From: Paenilisteria rustica
GTDB taxonomy: Bacteria; Bacillota; Bacilli; Lactobacillales; Listeriaceae
Reading direction: 5' to 3'
DNA length: 64,000 bases
Assembly (NCBI RefSeq): GCF_013820765.1
Contig: NZ_JABJVM010000001.1
Location: 310,001-374,000, forward strand
In this document: piece by piece, positions 38,104 to 46,110 of the stretch
Position numbering within the stretch: the first letter of the stretch is position 1
Layout of the letters: each line of letters starts with the position of its first letter
The notes under the pieces: model-generated
Databases searched by the model: none
Seen by the model: only the letters and a program-made list of their open reading frames with translations
Told to the model about the DNA's origin: nothing
Position numbers and translations under genes: made by a program

Positions 38104-39009
38104 ATGCAAAAAATTGCTGTGCTTGGTTTAGGTGGCATTGCGCAGAAGGCCTATTTACCGGTGTTTGCGCATTTAGATAATGTGGAAGTCCATTTGTTTA
38201 CGCGAGATTCTCAGAAGTTAAAGGCGATTAGTGAGAAATATCGTTTTCATAATACGCATCATTCGGTGGATTCGATGATTCGTGCGCAGGTGGATGCGGC
38301 GTTTGTACATACGTCGACGGCAAGTCATCCAGAGATTGTTCGTGCGTTTTTGGAAGCTGGGATCCCGGTTTATGTGGATAAGCCAGTGGCGGATGATTAT
38401 GAAACGACGAAGGAACTGATTGAGCTAGCCGAGGCGAAAAATACGTTGTTGATGGTTGGGTTTAATCGTCGTTTTGCGCCTAGATATGCGGCTTTAGCTG
38501 AGAAAACGGATACGAACATGATCTTGATGCAAAAGCACCGGAAAGCGCAGGCAAGTGAGCCTCGGGTATTTATCTTTGATGACTTTATTCATGTTGTGGA
38601 TACGGTCTTGCATTTGTTGGACGCGCCTGTTGAGAAGATGACGGTTTTTCCAACGATGAATGGGGACTTATTATCGGCGATTACAGTGCAGTTTGTGGCA
38701 AATGGTCGGACGGCGACAGCGATTATGAATCGGGAAAGTGGTACGAGCGAGGAACGTTTGACGATTTTCACGCCAGATGCAAAATGGGAAGTGGAGCATG
38801 TGACGGAATTGCATGTGTATGAAGGAACGGGTCATTCGGTTGTACGATTTGGTGATTGGGAAACGACGCTTTATAAACGTGGATTCGAGTCGATCATTAT
38901 GGCCTTTTTGGATGCGGTGCGTGAAGGGAAAACGGAACCTGTTTCGAAAAAATCTGCGCTTGAAACGCATCGGATTTGTGAAGAAATTTTGCAACATGTG
39001 GAGCGTTAA
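38104..39009 (+). CDS. Gfo/Idh/MocA family NAD(P)-dependent oxidoreductase
   Basis: The 301-residue protein has an N-terminal Rossmann fold (IAVLGLGGIAQKAYLPVF) and the family motif VYVDKPVADDYETTKEL, where the Lys-Pro pair contacts the nicotinamide. The C-terminal domain is the usual open sheet. Substrate is unknown; such enzymes act on sugars and related polyols. I chose the ATG at 38104, which is better spaced from GAGGAGG than the ATG at 38098. The YozE-like gene follows within 25 bp. Confidence 0.88.
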   Translation: MQKIAVLGLGGIAQKAYLPVFAHLDNVEVHLFTRDSQKLKAISEKYRFHNTHHSVDSMIRAQVDAAFVHTSTASHPEIVRAFLEAGIPVYVDKPVADDYETTKELIELAEAKNTLLMVGFNRRFAPRYAALAEKTDTNMILMQKHRKAQASEPRVFIFDDFIHVVDTVLHLLDAPVEKMTVFPTMNGDLLSAITVQFVANGRTATAIMNRESGTSEERLTIFTPDAKWEVEHVTELHVYEGTGHSVVRFGDWETTLYKRGFESIIMAFLDAVREGKTEPVSKKSALETHRICEEILQHVER

Positions 39010-39030
39010 CAAAAGAGAGGAATGGACAGC

Positions 39031-39267
39031 TTGGGACGATCGTTTTATCACTATTTAATGACTTACCGCGATACGATCAAACGTGATGCGGCGACGAAAT
39101 TTGCGAATGATGCTTTTAAGGATCATAGTTTTCCGAAGCAGTCTACTGATTATTATGAGTTGTGTGAGTACTTGGAGCTGAACGCTTCCTATATTCCGAG
39201 CATGACGTTATTTGATGATTTATGGGGTAATTATATTTTGGATGAAGAAAAAAATGGGAGGCGTTAA
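39031..39267 (+). CDS. YozE family protein (UPF0346)
   Basis: The 78-residue protein shows the family pattern [41 protein letters not shown] and a DDLW segment near the end. The likely start is the TTG at 39031, with GAGAGG about 10 bases upstream; the ATG at 39022 sits too close to that site. The role is unknown; the fold is a small sterile-alpha-motif-like helical bundle. It lies between the oxidoreductase and deoD, 2 bp from the latter. Confidence 0.85.
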   Translation: MGRSFYHYLMTYRDTIKRDAATKFANDAFKDHSFPKQSTDYYELCEYLELNASYIPSMTLFDDLWGNYILDEEKNGRR

Positions 39268-39269
39268 GA

Positions 39270-39971
39270 TTGAGTATTCATATTGAGGCGAAACAAGGCG
39301 AGATAGCAGAAACGATTCTTTTACCGGGAGATCCGTTGCGTGCGAAATACATTGCGGAGACTTTTTTGGAGGATGTTATTTGCTTTAATGAGGTTCGTAA
39401 TATGTTTGGATACACGGGGACATATAAAGGTAAGCGGGTATCGGTGATGGGAACTGGTATGGGGATTCCGTCGATTTCGATTTATGTGAATGAGCTGATT
39501 CAAAGTTATGATGTGAAGAATTTGATTCGTGTTGGTACGATGGGCGCGATTCAAAAAGATGTGAAGGTTCGCGACGTGGTTATTGCGCAAGCGGCTTCGA
39601 CGGATTCGCAAATTAATCGCAATACGTTTGCGGGCGTTGATTTTGCACCAGTAGCTGATTTTGATTTGTTGAAAAATGCGTATGATGCAGGTGTTGAAAA
39701 AGGCTTAGCGATGCGTGTGGGGAATGTTTTTTCGGCGGATCGTTTTTATAATGAGCAGTTGGATAAGCAACAATTAGCGGATCATGGTGTGCTTGGAATC
39801 GAGATGGAAGCGGCAGCGCTTTACACGATTGCTCAAAAATTTGGGCGCAAAGCACTGGCGATTTTGACGGTGAGTGATCATATTTTTACTGGGGAAGAAA
39901 CGACGGCAGAAGAGCGCCAAACGACTTTTAACGATATGATTGTGGTTGCGTTAGAATCTACGTTGAAGTAG
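39270..39971 (+). CDS. deoD: Purine nucleoside phosphorylase DeoD
   Basis: The 233-residue enzyme cleaves purine (deoxy)nucleosides with phosphate. Family blocks [57 protein letters not shown] and LTVSDHI (catalytic Asp) are intact. The start is a TTG at 39270 with GGGAGG eight bases upstream. It supplies bases to the purine salvage genes elsewhere in the window (xpt, permeases). Confidence 0.96.
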   Translation: MSIHIEAKQGEIAETILLPGDPLRAKYIAETFLEDVICFNEVRNMFGYTGTYKGKRVSVMGTGMGIPSISIYVNELIQSYDVKNLIRVGTMGAIQKDVKVRDVVIAQAASTDSQINRNTFAGVDFAPVADFDLLKNAYDAGVEKGLAMRVGNVFSADRFYNEQLDKQQLADHGVLGIEMEAAALYTIAQKFGRKALAILTVSDHIFTGEETTAEERQTTFNDMIVVALESTLK

Positions 39972-40004
39972 GGAGAATCTAACGAAGGAAGGTTACAAAA
40001 CAAG

Positions 40005-40841
40005 ATGATGCATTTTATTTCATTCATGATAGCACTGAGTTTAGCTGGTTTTCATACGTCAGCTGATTATTTGGCGGGAGATCTGGATAAACCAGCCACA
40101 GAAACGGCGACAACTGACAAAGGATCAGGGGCGAAAACGGGAAGTAAGGATTATCAAAATGATCCGCTTTATCCGTATATTGCCCAACAGAATAAATTAA
40201 TAGAAAAAGATGGCGTTCAATATATTACGAATCCCGAAAATATATTGGTGCTTGCGAATAAGGAATATTCTTTGCAATCGTCTTACTCGCCGCCTGATTT
40301 AGTTCGTCCGAATGTGACGTTCTCGTTTGGCGATGAGCAGGTGGAAAAAGCCAAGATGCGTAAGGAAGCGGGCTCGCAGTTAGAAGCGATGTTTGCTGCG
40401 GCAAAGCAAGATAACTTAACGCTTTATGCTGTTTCTGGCTATCGTTCGTATCAACGTCAACAGGAAGTTTTCGGTGCAGAAGTTGCTGCGAAGGGCGAGG
40501 CTAAGGCGAAAGAGGCGGTCGCGGTTCCTGGAACGAGTGAACATCAAACGGGCCTTGCGATGGATATTTCGTCGCGTGATCAAGGTTTCAATTTGACGGA
40601 GGCTTTTGGTGAAACGCCTGAGGGGCAATGGTTACAGAAGAACGCGCATAATTACGGTTTTATTTTGCGGTATATGAAAGGCAAAGAAGCTGTGACGCAA
40701 TATCAATATGAATCTTGGCATTATCGCTATGTTGGCAAGGATGCAGCGACGATTATTTATGAAAATGATTGGACGCTCGAGGAATTTTTCCAGCATGTGC
40801 AGGCTTTGCAAAAGAAAATTGATGGCGGAACGGCAAAATAA
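40005..40841 (+). CDS. D-alanyl-D-alanine carboxypeptidase, VanY/M15B family
   Basis: The 278-residue protein has a short signal sequence (MMHFISFMIALSLAGFHTSA), a Thr/Lys-rich linker and an M15B peptidase domain. Zinc ligands lie in EHQTGLAMDIS (His, Asp) and ESWHYRYVG (His), with SGYRSYQRQQEVF ahead of them. It trims the terminal D-Ala from peptidoglycan stem peptides. No lipobox Cys is seen, so it is probably secreted or N-terminally anchored. A terminator follows. Confidence 0.9.
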   Translation: MMHFISFMIALSLAGFHTSADYLAGDLDKPATETATTDKGSGAKTGSKDYQNDPLYPYIAQQNKLIEKDGVQYITNPENILVLANKEYSLQSSYSPPDLVRPNVTFSFGDEQVEKAKMRKEAGSQLEAMFAAAKQDNLTLYAVSGYRSYQRQQEVFGAEVAAKGEAKAKEAVAVPGTSEHQTGLAMDISSRDQGFNLTEAFGETPEGQWLQKNAHNYGFILRYMKGKEAVTQYQYESWHYRYVGKDAATIIYENDWTLEEFFQHVQALQKKIDGGTAK

Positions 40842-40846
40842 GATTG

Positions 40847-40880
40847 GGGAATCCTCGCGTGATGTGGGGGTTCTTTTTTT
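40847..40880 (+). terminator. Terminator after the carboxypeptidase gene
   Basis: GGGAATCCTC and GGGGGTTC pair around a short loop and are followed by seven T. Confidence 0.75.
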
Positions 40881-40899
40881 GTGCTTATAAACAAGTAGG

Positions 40900-40928
40900 T
40901 TGACTTATATACCCCCTATAGGTATAAT
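40900..40928 (+). promoter_or_regulatory. csoR-copA promoter with an overlapping copper operator
   Basis: TTGACT at 40900-40905 and TATAAT at 40923-40928 are separated by 17 bp. Between and over the -10 lies ATACCCCCTATAGGTAT (40909-40925), an interrupted GC-rich inverted repeat of the kind bound by CsoR. Apo-CsoR would block RNA polymerase; Cu(I) would release it. A similar site in opposite orientation lies at 45676-45692. Confidence 0.85.
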
Positions 40929-40961
40929 AATGATATAAAGTTGAGTGAGGGAGTGTTGAGG

Positions 40962-41258
40962 ATGACGCATGATAAACCGATTGTACCGCGTTCTGATGAG
41001 GATACGAAACAGGTGTTGAATCGTTTGCGACGTGTGGAAGGGCAGGTTCGTGGGATACAGCAGATGGTGGAGGAGAATCGTTACTGTGTGGATATTTTAG
41101 TACAGATTTCGGCGGCTAATTCGGCGCTTAAGAAGGTTGGGTTACAGGTATTGGAGCATCACGCGAAGCATTGTGTGGTCGATGCGGCGCAAAATGGTGA
41201 GTCGGATGAAGTGATGGACGAGTTGTTAAAAGTGATACGCCAATTTTCGAAAACGTAA
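40962..41258 (+). CDS. csoR: Copper-sensing repressor CsoR
   Basis: The 98-residue all-helical repressor binds Cu(I) through a Cys-His-Cys set seen here as Cys42, His67 and Cys71, with exactly the CsoR spacing. The opening LNRLRRVEGQVRGIQQMVEENRYC is the family signature. I chose the ATG at 40962, with AGGGAG 8 bases upstream, over the TTG at 40941. It is expressed with copA from a promoter carrying its own operator. Confidence 0.95.
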   Translation: MTHDKPIVPRSDEDTKQVLNRLRRVEGQVRGIQQMVEENRYCVDILVQISAANSALKKVGLQVLEHHAKHCVVDAAQNGESDEVMDELLKVIRQFSKT

Positions 41259-41281
41259 ATAAGTGAGGGGGTATTTTTAAA

Positions 41282-43483
41282 ATGGAAGCGAAGAGGCAGG
41301 ATTTGAATGTGTTTGGTATGACGTGTGCGGCTTGTTCGACGCGTGTGGAGAAATCGCTCAATAAGGCGGTTGGAGTGGAACGGGCGAATGTGAATTTGGT
41401 GACGGAGAGCGCGGCAGTTTATTATGATCCTGAACAAATAGCGCCGGAGCAGTTGATTGCTATTGTGAAACACGCGGGGTATGATGCGGCGGAGAAAATG
41501 TCGAAAGAAGAGAAAGATGCGGTATTGGAAAAGCAGTTTAAGCGTGAGGTCCGTCGGTTTGTATTGTCTGCGATTTTAGCATTGCCGTTGTTGCTTACGA
41601 TGGTGACGCATATTCCGTATTTGCATCATACGGCGTTTGCGATGGGTGTGGATACGATTATTAGCCCTACGATTCAGCTGATTCTTGCGACGGTGATTCA
41701 GTTTTATATTGGTTGGCGGTTTTATGATGGGGCGTATAAGTCACTTCGTGGTAAGAGTGCGAACATGGATGTGCTTGTGGCGTTGGGGACTTCGGCGGCT
41801 TACTTTTATAGTTTGGCGGAGTATGTGAGGCAGCTGGTTAACCCGAATATTGAGGCGCATTATTATTTTGAGACGAGTGCGATTTTGATCACGTTGATTT
41901 TACTTGGGAAATTGTTGGAGAGTTATGCGACGTCGAAAACAACGCAGTCTATTGCTGGTTTGCTCAAACTTCAATCGAAGGAAGCGGTTGTTTTGCGGGA
42001 GAATCAGGAGTGGAAGGTGCCGGTGGACGAGCTCGCAATTGGCGATGTGATTTTAGTGCGACCTGGTGAAAAAGTGCCGATTGATGCGGTCGTGTTGACT
42101 GGTGAGACGAGCATTGATGAGTCGATGATTTCTGGGGAACCGGTGCCTATGGAGAAAAAGGCGGGCGACGCGGTAATTGGTTCGACGGTGAATTTCGATG
42201 GGGCATTCCAGGCGAGAGTGACGAAACGGATGGACGAGACGGTGCTTTCGACGATTATTCAGTTAGTGGAAGAGGCGCAGGGCGTGAAGGCGCCGATTCA
42301 GCGTTTGGCGGATCGGATTTCAGGGATTTTTGTACCGATTGTGTTGGTGATTGCGGTCGTGACATTCGTGATTTGGATGATTGTGACGGGTGGTGTGTTG
42401 GATCAGTCGCTGCAGGTGGCGATTGCGGTGCTCGTGATTGCGTGTCCTTGTGCGCTTGGCTTAGCGACACCGACCGCGATTATGTCGGGAACGGGAAAGG
42501 GTGCGGAAAGTGGTATTCTTTTTAAAGGTGGCGAGCATTTAGAACGGACGGCAAAAGTGGATACGGTGATTTTTGATAAGACGGGGACGCTTACGGAAGG
42601 GAAGTTACGCGTGACGAATATGCTGGAAAATCATGCGGACTTCAAGCAATTTGCTGGCGCGATGGAAGCGCAGTCGGAACATCCGATTGCTAAGGCTGTG
42701 TTGATGCATTTGGAAGGTGTGGATACAGATGAGGTGCGTGCAGAGAAAATTCGAGCTAAAGCGGGACATGGCATGGTTGGTGTGTTGAATGGTGCGAAGG
42801 TATCCCTCGGGTCGTACCGGTTTATCGCGCAATCTGTTGACATCGAGAAAGAGGCGGACGACACGATGCAACAATGGATGGAGGCTGGGCAAACGATTGT
42901 GGCGATGAGTATCGACGGTATTTTTGCAGGGGCGTTTGGCTTGCTGGATACACCGCGGAAAGAGGCGAAGGAAGCTATTTTGCGACTTCGGGAGCTTGGT
43001 GTTAAAACTACGATTGCGTCAGGAGATCAGCGCGTCGTTGTGGAAAACATTGCGGCGGAGCTGGGTATTGATGACGTTTATGCGGAACAATTGCCGAATG
43101 ACAAGAGTGATTTAGTCGCTGAATTGCAAAAACAAGGACATATAGTGGCGTTCGTTGGTGATGGGATTAATGATGCGCCAGCGCTTGCGACGGCGGATAC
43201 GGGAATTAGTATTGGGACAGGGACGGATATCGCGATTGAAACGGGTGACGTGACGCTTGTCGGCCATCAGTTGACGCTCGTTCCGCAAACGATTCAATTA
43301 AGCCGAGCGACGATGCGAAATATCCGACAAAACTTTTTCTGGGCATTGGCTTATAACTGTGCGGGGATTCCGATTGCGGCGATTGGTTTGTTAGCACCTT
43401 GGGTAGCAGGGCTTGCGATGGCGGGTAGTTCGGTTTCGGTTGTGGCGAATGCATTACGATTAAAACGTGTGAAGTTAAAATAA
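41282..43483 (+). CDS. copA: Copper-exporting P1B-type ATPase CopA
   Basis: The 733-residue pump exports Cu(I). A single N-terminal heavy-metal domain has GMTCAACS (Cys15, Cys18). The core shows the transmembrane CPC motif (IACPCALGLATP), the phosphorylated DKTGTLTEGK, the SEHPIAKA motif and GDGINDAPAL, all intact. It lies 23 bp after csoR. In other Listeria, copZ follows copA directly; here nadR-pnuC lies in between. A terminator follows copA. Confidence 0.96.
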   Translation: MEAKRQDLNVFGMTCAACSTRVEKSLNKAVGVERANVNLVTESAAVYYDPEQIAPEQLIAIVKHAGYDAAEKMSKEEKDAVLEKQFKREVRRFVLSAILALPLLLTMVTHIPYLHHTAFAMGVDTIISPTIQLILATVIQFYIGWRFYDGAYKSLRGKSANMDVLVALGTSAAYFYSLAEYVRQLVNPNIEAHYYFETSAILITLILLGKLLESYATSKTTQSIAGLLKLQSKEAVVLRENQEWKVPVDELAIGDVILVRPGEKVPIDAVVLTGETSIDESMISGEPVPMEKKAGDAVIGSTVNFDGAFQARVTKRMDETVLSTIIQLVEEAQGVKAPIQRLADRISGIFVPIVLVIAVVTFVIWMIVTGGVLDQSLQVAIAVLVIACPCALGLATPTAIMSGTGKGAESGILFKGGEHLERTAKVDTVIFDKTGTLTEGKLRVTNMLENHADFKQFAGAMEAQSEHPIAKAVLMHLEGVDTDEVRAEKIRAKAGHGMVGVLNGAKVSLGSYRFIAQSVDIEKEADDTMQQWMEAGQTIVAMSIDGIFAGAFGLLDTPRKEAKEAILRLRELGVKTTIASGDQRVVVENIAAELGIDDVYAEQLPNDKSDLVAELQKQGHIVAFVGDGINDAPALATADTGISIGTGTDIAIETGDVTLVGHQLTLVPQTIQLSRATMRNIRQNFFWALAYNCAGIPIAAIGLLAPWVAGLAMAGSSVSVVANALRLKRVKLK

Positions 43484-43487
43484 TAGG

Positions 43488-43533
43488 AAAAATGCTTAGA
43501 AATCTATTTCCAGATCTCTAAGCATTTTTTTTT
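43488..43533 (+). terminator. Terminator of csoR-copA
   Basis: AAAATGCTTAGA and TCTAAGCATTTT are exact inverted arms around a short spacer, followed by a T-run. Confidence 0.88.
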
Positions 43534-43673
43534 GAATCAAACGGATGTTGCGTTATTTTGCAATAGTTCCCAATCATACCCATCAACAACACTCCTTACG
43601 TTATATGAATGATTATAGCATGCTGTAACTTGTAAAGCGATGTCGGATATTTTGAGAGGTTTTTTGTTTGCTA

Positions 43674-43710
43674 TTGACTTTTATATGATAAATGTTTAAT
43701 ATAATAAACA
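43674..43710 (+). promoter_or_regulatory. nadR promoter with a NadR-type operator (TGTTTA-N6-TAAACA)
   Basis: TTGACT (43674-43679) and TAATAT (43697-43702) are spaced by 17 bp. TGTTTA (43693-43698), six bases, then TAAACA (43705-43710) covers the -10. This is exactly the box described for NadR of enteric bacteria, and the gene just downstream encodes a NadR with an N-terminal HTH, so autoregulation by NAD status is likely. Confidence 0.75.
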
Positions 43711-43733
43711 AATAGAAATTAGGAGCGATGAAA

Positions 43734-45008
43734 ATGCAACGGTATACATATTTAAAACTAGCTTTAAAAGAAAACGGGTTGACATTGCAACAAGCGGCGG
43801 ATCGGATTGGTGTTACGAAAGGATACCTCAGCCAGTTGATAAACAACAAAATCAAGGAACCCAGCGCCCAAAAACTGCAGGCGTTGCATGAGGTGCTCCA
43901 TCTAGAATACCCTCCGCGCGAAAAAAACATTGGTGTTGTGTTCGGGAAATTTTATCCGTTGCATACGGGACATATTTATTTAATTCAGCGAGCGGCGAGT
44001 CAAGTCGATGAACTGCATGTGATTCTTTGCCATGATGATGTGCGTGATTTTGAGCTTTTTCAAAAGAGTTCGATGACGAAACAGCCTACCGTGGAGGATC
44101 GCTGGCGGTGGTTGTTGCAGACGTTTAAATATCAGGACAATATTAAGATTCATGATTTGTCGGAAGATGGGATTCCGCCGTATCCGGATGGTTGGGATGA
44201 ATGGGCGATTCGGGCGAAGAAATTGCTTGCGGATAATCATATTCAGGCAAATGCGATTTATTCGAGTGAACCAAAGGATGCGATTCGGTATCAGGAGTTA
44301 CTAGATGTGAATACGGTGGTTATCGATGCACAGCGGTCGTTTATGAATATTAGTGCGACGCAAATTCGGCAGGAGCCGTTTCATTATTGGGACTACATTC
44401 CGACTGAGGTAAAGCCGTTTTTCGTGCGGAAAGTGGCGATTTTAGGCGGTGAGTCGAGTGGGAAATCGACGCTGGTTAATAAGCTTGCGAATACGTTTAA
44501 CACGACGAGCGCTTGGGAATACGGACGGGATTACGTTTTTTCGCATCTTGGTGGGAATGAGAAGGCGCTACAATTTTCCGATTATGATAAAATTTCGTTG
44601 GGGCAGGCGCAATATATTGATTTCGCGGTGAAATATGCGAATAAGGTTGCGTTTATTGATACGGATTATGTGACGACGCAAGCGTTTTGCATGACGTATG
44701 AAGGGCGGGAGCATCCGTTTGTACAGGCGATGATTGATACGCAGCGCTTTGATTTGGTTATTTTGTTAGAGAATAATACGCCGTGGGTGAATGATGGGTT
44801 GCGCCACCTTGGTAGTAAAGCGAAACGCAAGGAATTTCAGGATTTGTTGGAGCATTTATTGACGGAAAATGATATTCCATATGTGGCGATTACGTCGGGA
44901 AATTACGAGGAGCGGTACTTGGAGAGTATTCAACTTGTGGAACAATTACTGAACGATAAAAAGGAGAATTCAGATGAAATCAGTCGTTATGAAGATAGGT
45001 CGGAATAA
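43734..45008 (+). CDS. nadR: NadR: HTH regulator / NMN adenylyltransferase / ribosylnicotinamide kinase
   Basis: The 424-residue protein has three parts. An N-terminal Cro/C1-type HTH (residues about 5-60; LTLQQAADRIGVTKGYLSQLINNK) comes first. Then the nucleotidyltransferase domain with GVVFGKFYPLHTGH and the ISATQIR motif. Last is a kinase domain with Walker A GGESSGKST (about residue 238). Together these salvage nicotinamide riboside to NMN and NAD. I chose the ATG at 43734, spaced 8 bases from AGGAG, over the ATG at 43728. It overlaps pnuC by 35 bp. The pair lies between copA and copZ. Confidence 0.93.
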   Translation: MQRYTYLKLALKENGLTLQQAADRIGVTKGYLSQLINNKIKEPSAQKLQALHEVLHLEYPPREKNIGVVFGKFYPLHTGHIYLIQRAASQVDELHVILCHDDVRDFELFQKSSMTKQPTVEDRWRWLLQTFKYQDNIKIHDLSEDGIPPYPDGWDEWAIRAKKLLADNHIQANAIYSSEPKDAIRYQELLDVNTVVIDAQRSFMNISATQIRQEPFHYWDYIPTEVKPFFVRKVAILGGESSGKSTLVNKLANTFNTTSAWEYGRDYVFSHLGGNEKALQFSDYDKISLGQAQYIDFAVKYANKVAFIDTDYVTTQAFCMTYEGREHPFVQAMIDTQRFDLVILLENNTPWVNDGLRHLGSKAKRKEFQDLLEHLLTENDIPYVAITSGNYEERYLESIQLVEQLLNDKKENSDEISRYEDRSE

Positions 45009-45675
45009 ACTCTACCCTTATATCAGTGTTTTGCTTGTTACCATTGCTTTTTTAGCGACAAATCCGCTGGTCAACTTTGAATGGCGGTATCTATTATCTT
45101 ATGTGGGCGCGATTTGTGGATTAATTTGCGTGATTTTATTGGCAAAAGGGAAGAATAGCGGCAATGTATTTGGGATGTTGGCGGCGTTTGGTGAGATGAG
45201 TGGGAATTTCTTAGGACGGAATGTCGGAGCGGCATTGCCAAGTCTGTATTATTTTGTAACGCATATTTTTGGACTGGCGACTTGGAAGAAACATATGGAT
45301 GCCCAGGCGACATTGGAGCCGCGTAAGTTGACGGAACGCCATTTTGGGATTGCGATTTTGTTTATTATTGGTGCTTCTTTTGTGAATATGTATTTGACGG
45401 GGATTCTTGGTGTGGTGAATGATCCATACCAATTGATGCTGAATAATTTCATTTTCGCGCTCGGTGTGACGGCTCAATTTTTAATGATTGCGCGTTTTAG
45501 TTTTAACTGGTATTTGTGGATTATCATGAATATTTTGGTGATTTCGCTTAATATTTATACGAAAAATCCGATTATCGCGACGCAATATGCGATTTACCTT
45601 TTTAATGCGATTTATGGGTTGTTGGAATGGCATGAATCAGAGGCGAAAAAAGAGCAGGCGTCTACGGTGCAATAA
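44974..45675 (+). CDS. pnuC: Nicotinamide riboside transporter PnuC
   Basis: The 233-residue membrane protein has about seven helices and family features such as GNVFGMLAAFGEMSGN, YYFVTHIFGLATWKKH and WYLWIIMNILVISLNIY. It brings in nicotinamide riboside, the substrate of the NadR kinase domain. AAGGAG lies 7 bases before the ATG at 44974, inside the end of nadR; the 35-bp overlap suggests coupling. The next gene, copZ, has its own promoter. Confidence 0.94.
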   Translation: MKSVVMKIGRNKLYPYISVLLVTIAFLATNPLVNFEWRYLLSYVGAICGLICVILLAKGKNSGNVFGMLAAFGEMSGNFLGRNVGAALPSLYYFVTHIFGLATWKKHMDAQATLEPRKLTERHFGIAILFIIGASFVNMYLTGILGVVNDPYQLMLNNFIFALGVTAQFLMIARFSFNWYLWIIMNILVISLNIYTKNPIIATQYAIYLFNAIYGLLEWHESEAKKEQASTVQ

Positions 45676-45695
45676 TTACCTGGGTGGGGTATAAT
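45676..45695 (+). promoter_or_regulatory. Candidate CsoR operator over the copZ promoter
   Basis: TTACCTGGGTGGGGTAT (45676-45692) matches the reverse complement of the csoR operator at 12 of 17 positions, with both outer halves (TACCT and GGGGTAT) kept. It overlaps the -10 TATAAT (45690-45695). The -35 is weak, and the site lies just past the pnuC stop codon. Confidence 0.65.
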
Positions 45696-45728
45696 AGAGT
45701 AGAGAAGATAACAAAGGAGTGGCGAGAA

Positions 45729-45938
45729 ATGGCTAAATTGGTAGTAGAGGTTGAAGGTATGAGCTGTGAGCATTGCGAGAAACGAGTTCGCGAAGCCATT
45801 GAGTCTGTCGAGGGCGTTGAAAAAGCGGTGATTTCACTTGAAGCGGGCACAGCAGAAGTGACGTATGACGATGGGAAGGATATCCAAGATGCCATCGCGG
45901 AAGCCGTTGATGAAGCGGGTTACGAAGTCGTTGCATAA
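45729..45938 (+). CDS. copZ: Copper chaperone CopZ
   Basis: The 69-residue heavy-metal-associated protein has the Cu(I) site GMSCEHC (Cys13, Cys16) and the ferredoxin-like pattern ending EAGYEVVA. It carries Cu(I) to CopA. I chose the ATG at 45729 with AAGGAG upstream; the longer frame from 45684 runs through the promoter. It is separated from csoR-copA by nadR-pnuC but has a CsoR-like operator of its own. Confidence 0.94.
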   Translation: MAKLVVEVEGMSCEHCEKRVREAIESVEGVEKAVISLEAGTAEVTYDDGKDIQDAIAEAVDEAGYEVVA

Positions 45939-45948
45939 AGGACGAGAG

Positions 45949-46002
45949 GACGAGTTGAACTGGGAAGGCCGCAAAGCTGAATCCGGTGGGCTCGTCTTTT
46001 TT
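45949..46002 (+). terminator. Terminator after copZ
   Basis: GACGAG (45949-45954) and CTCGTC (45991-45996) pair, with an internal imperfect extension, followed by seven T. Confidence 0.65.
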
Positions 46003-46110
46003 TACAGGTATAGCAACAAAAGCTACCCAATCGGAGCAAAAGCTGATAGAATAAAGGAAAGTTGAAAATATCATACTAGGGTGTTTAGTGAGAAAGTGGT
46101 GAACGTAGGA

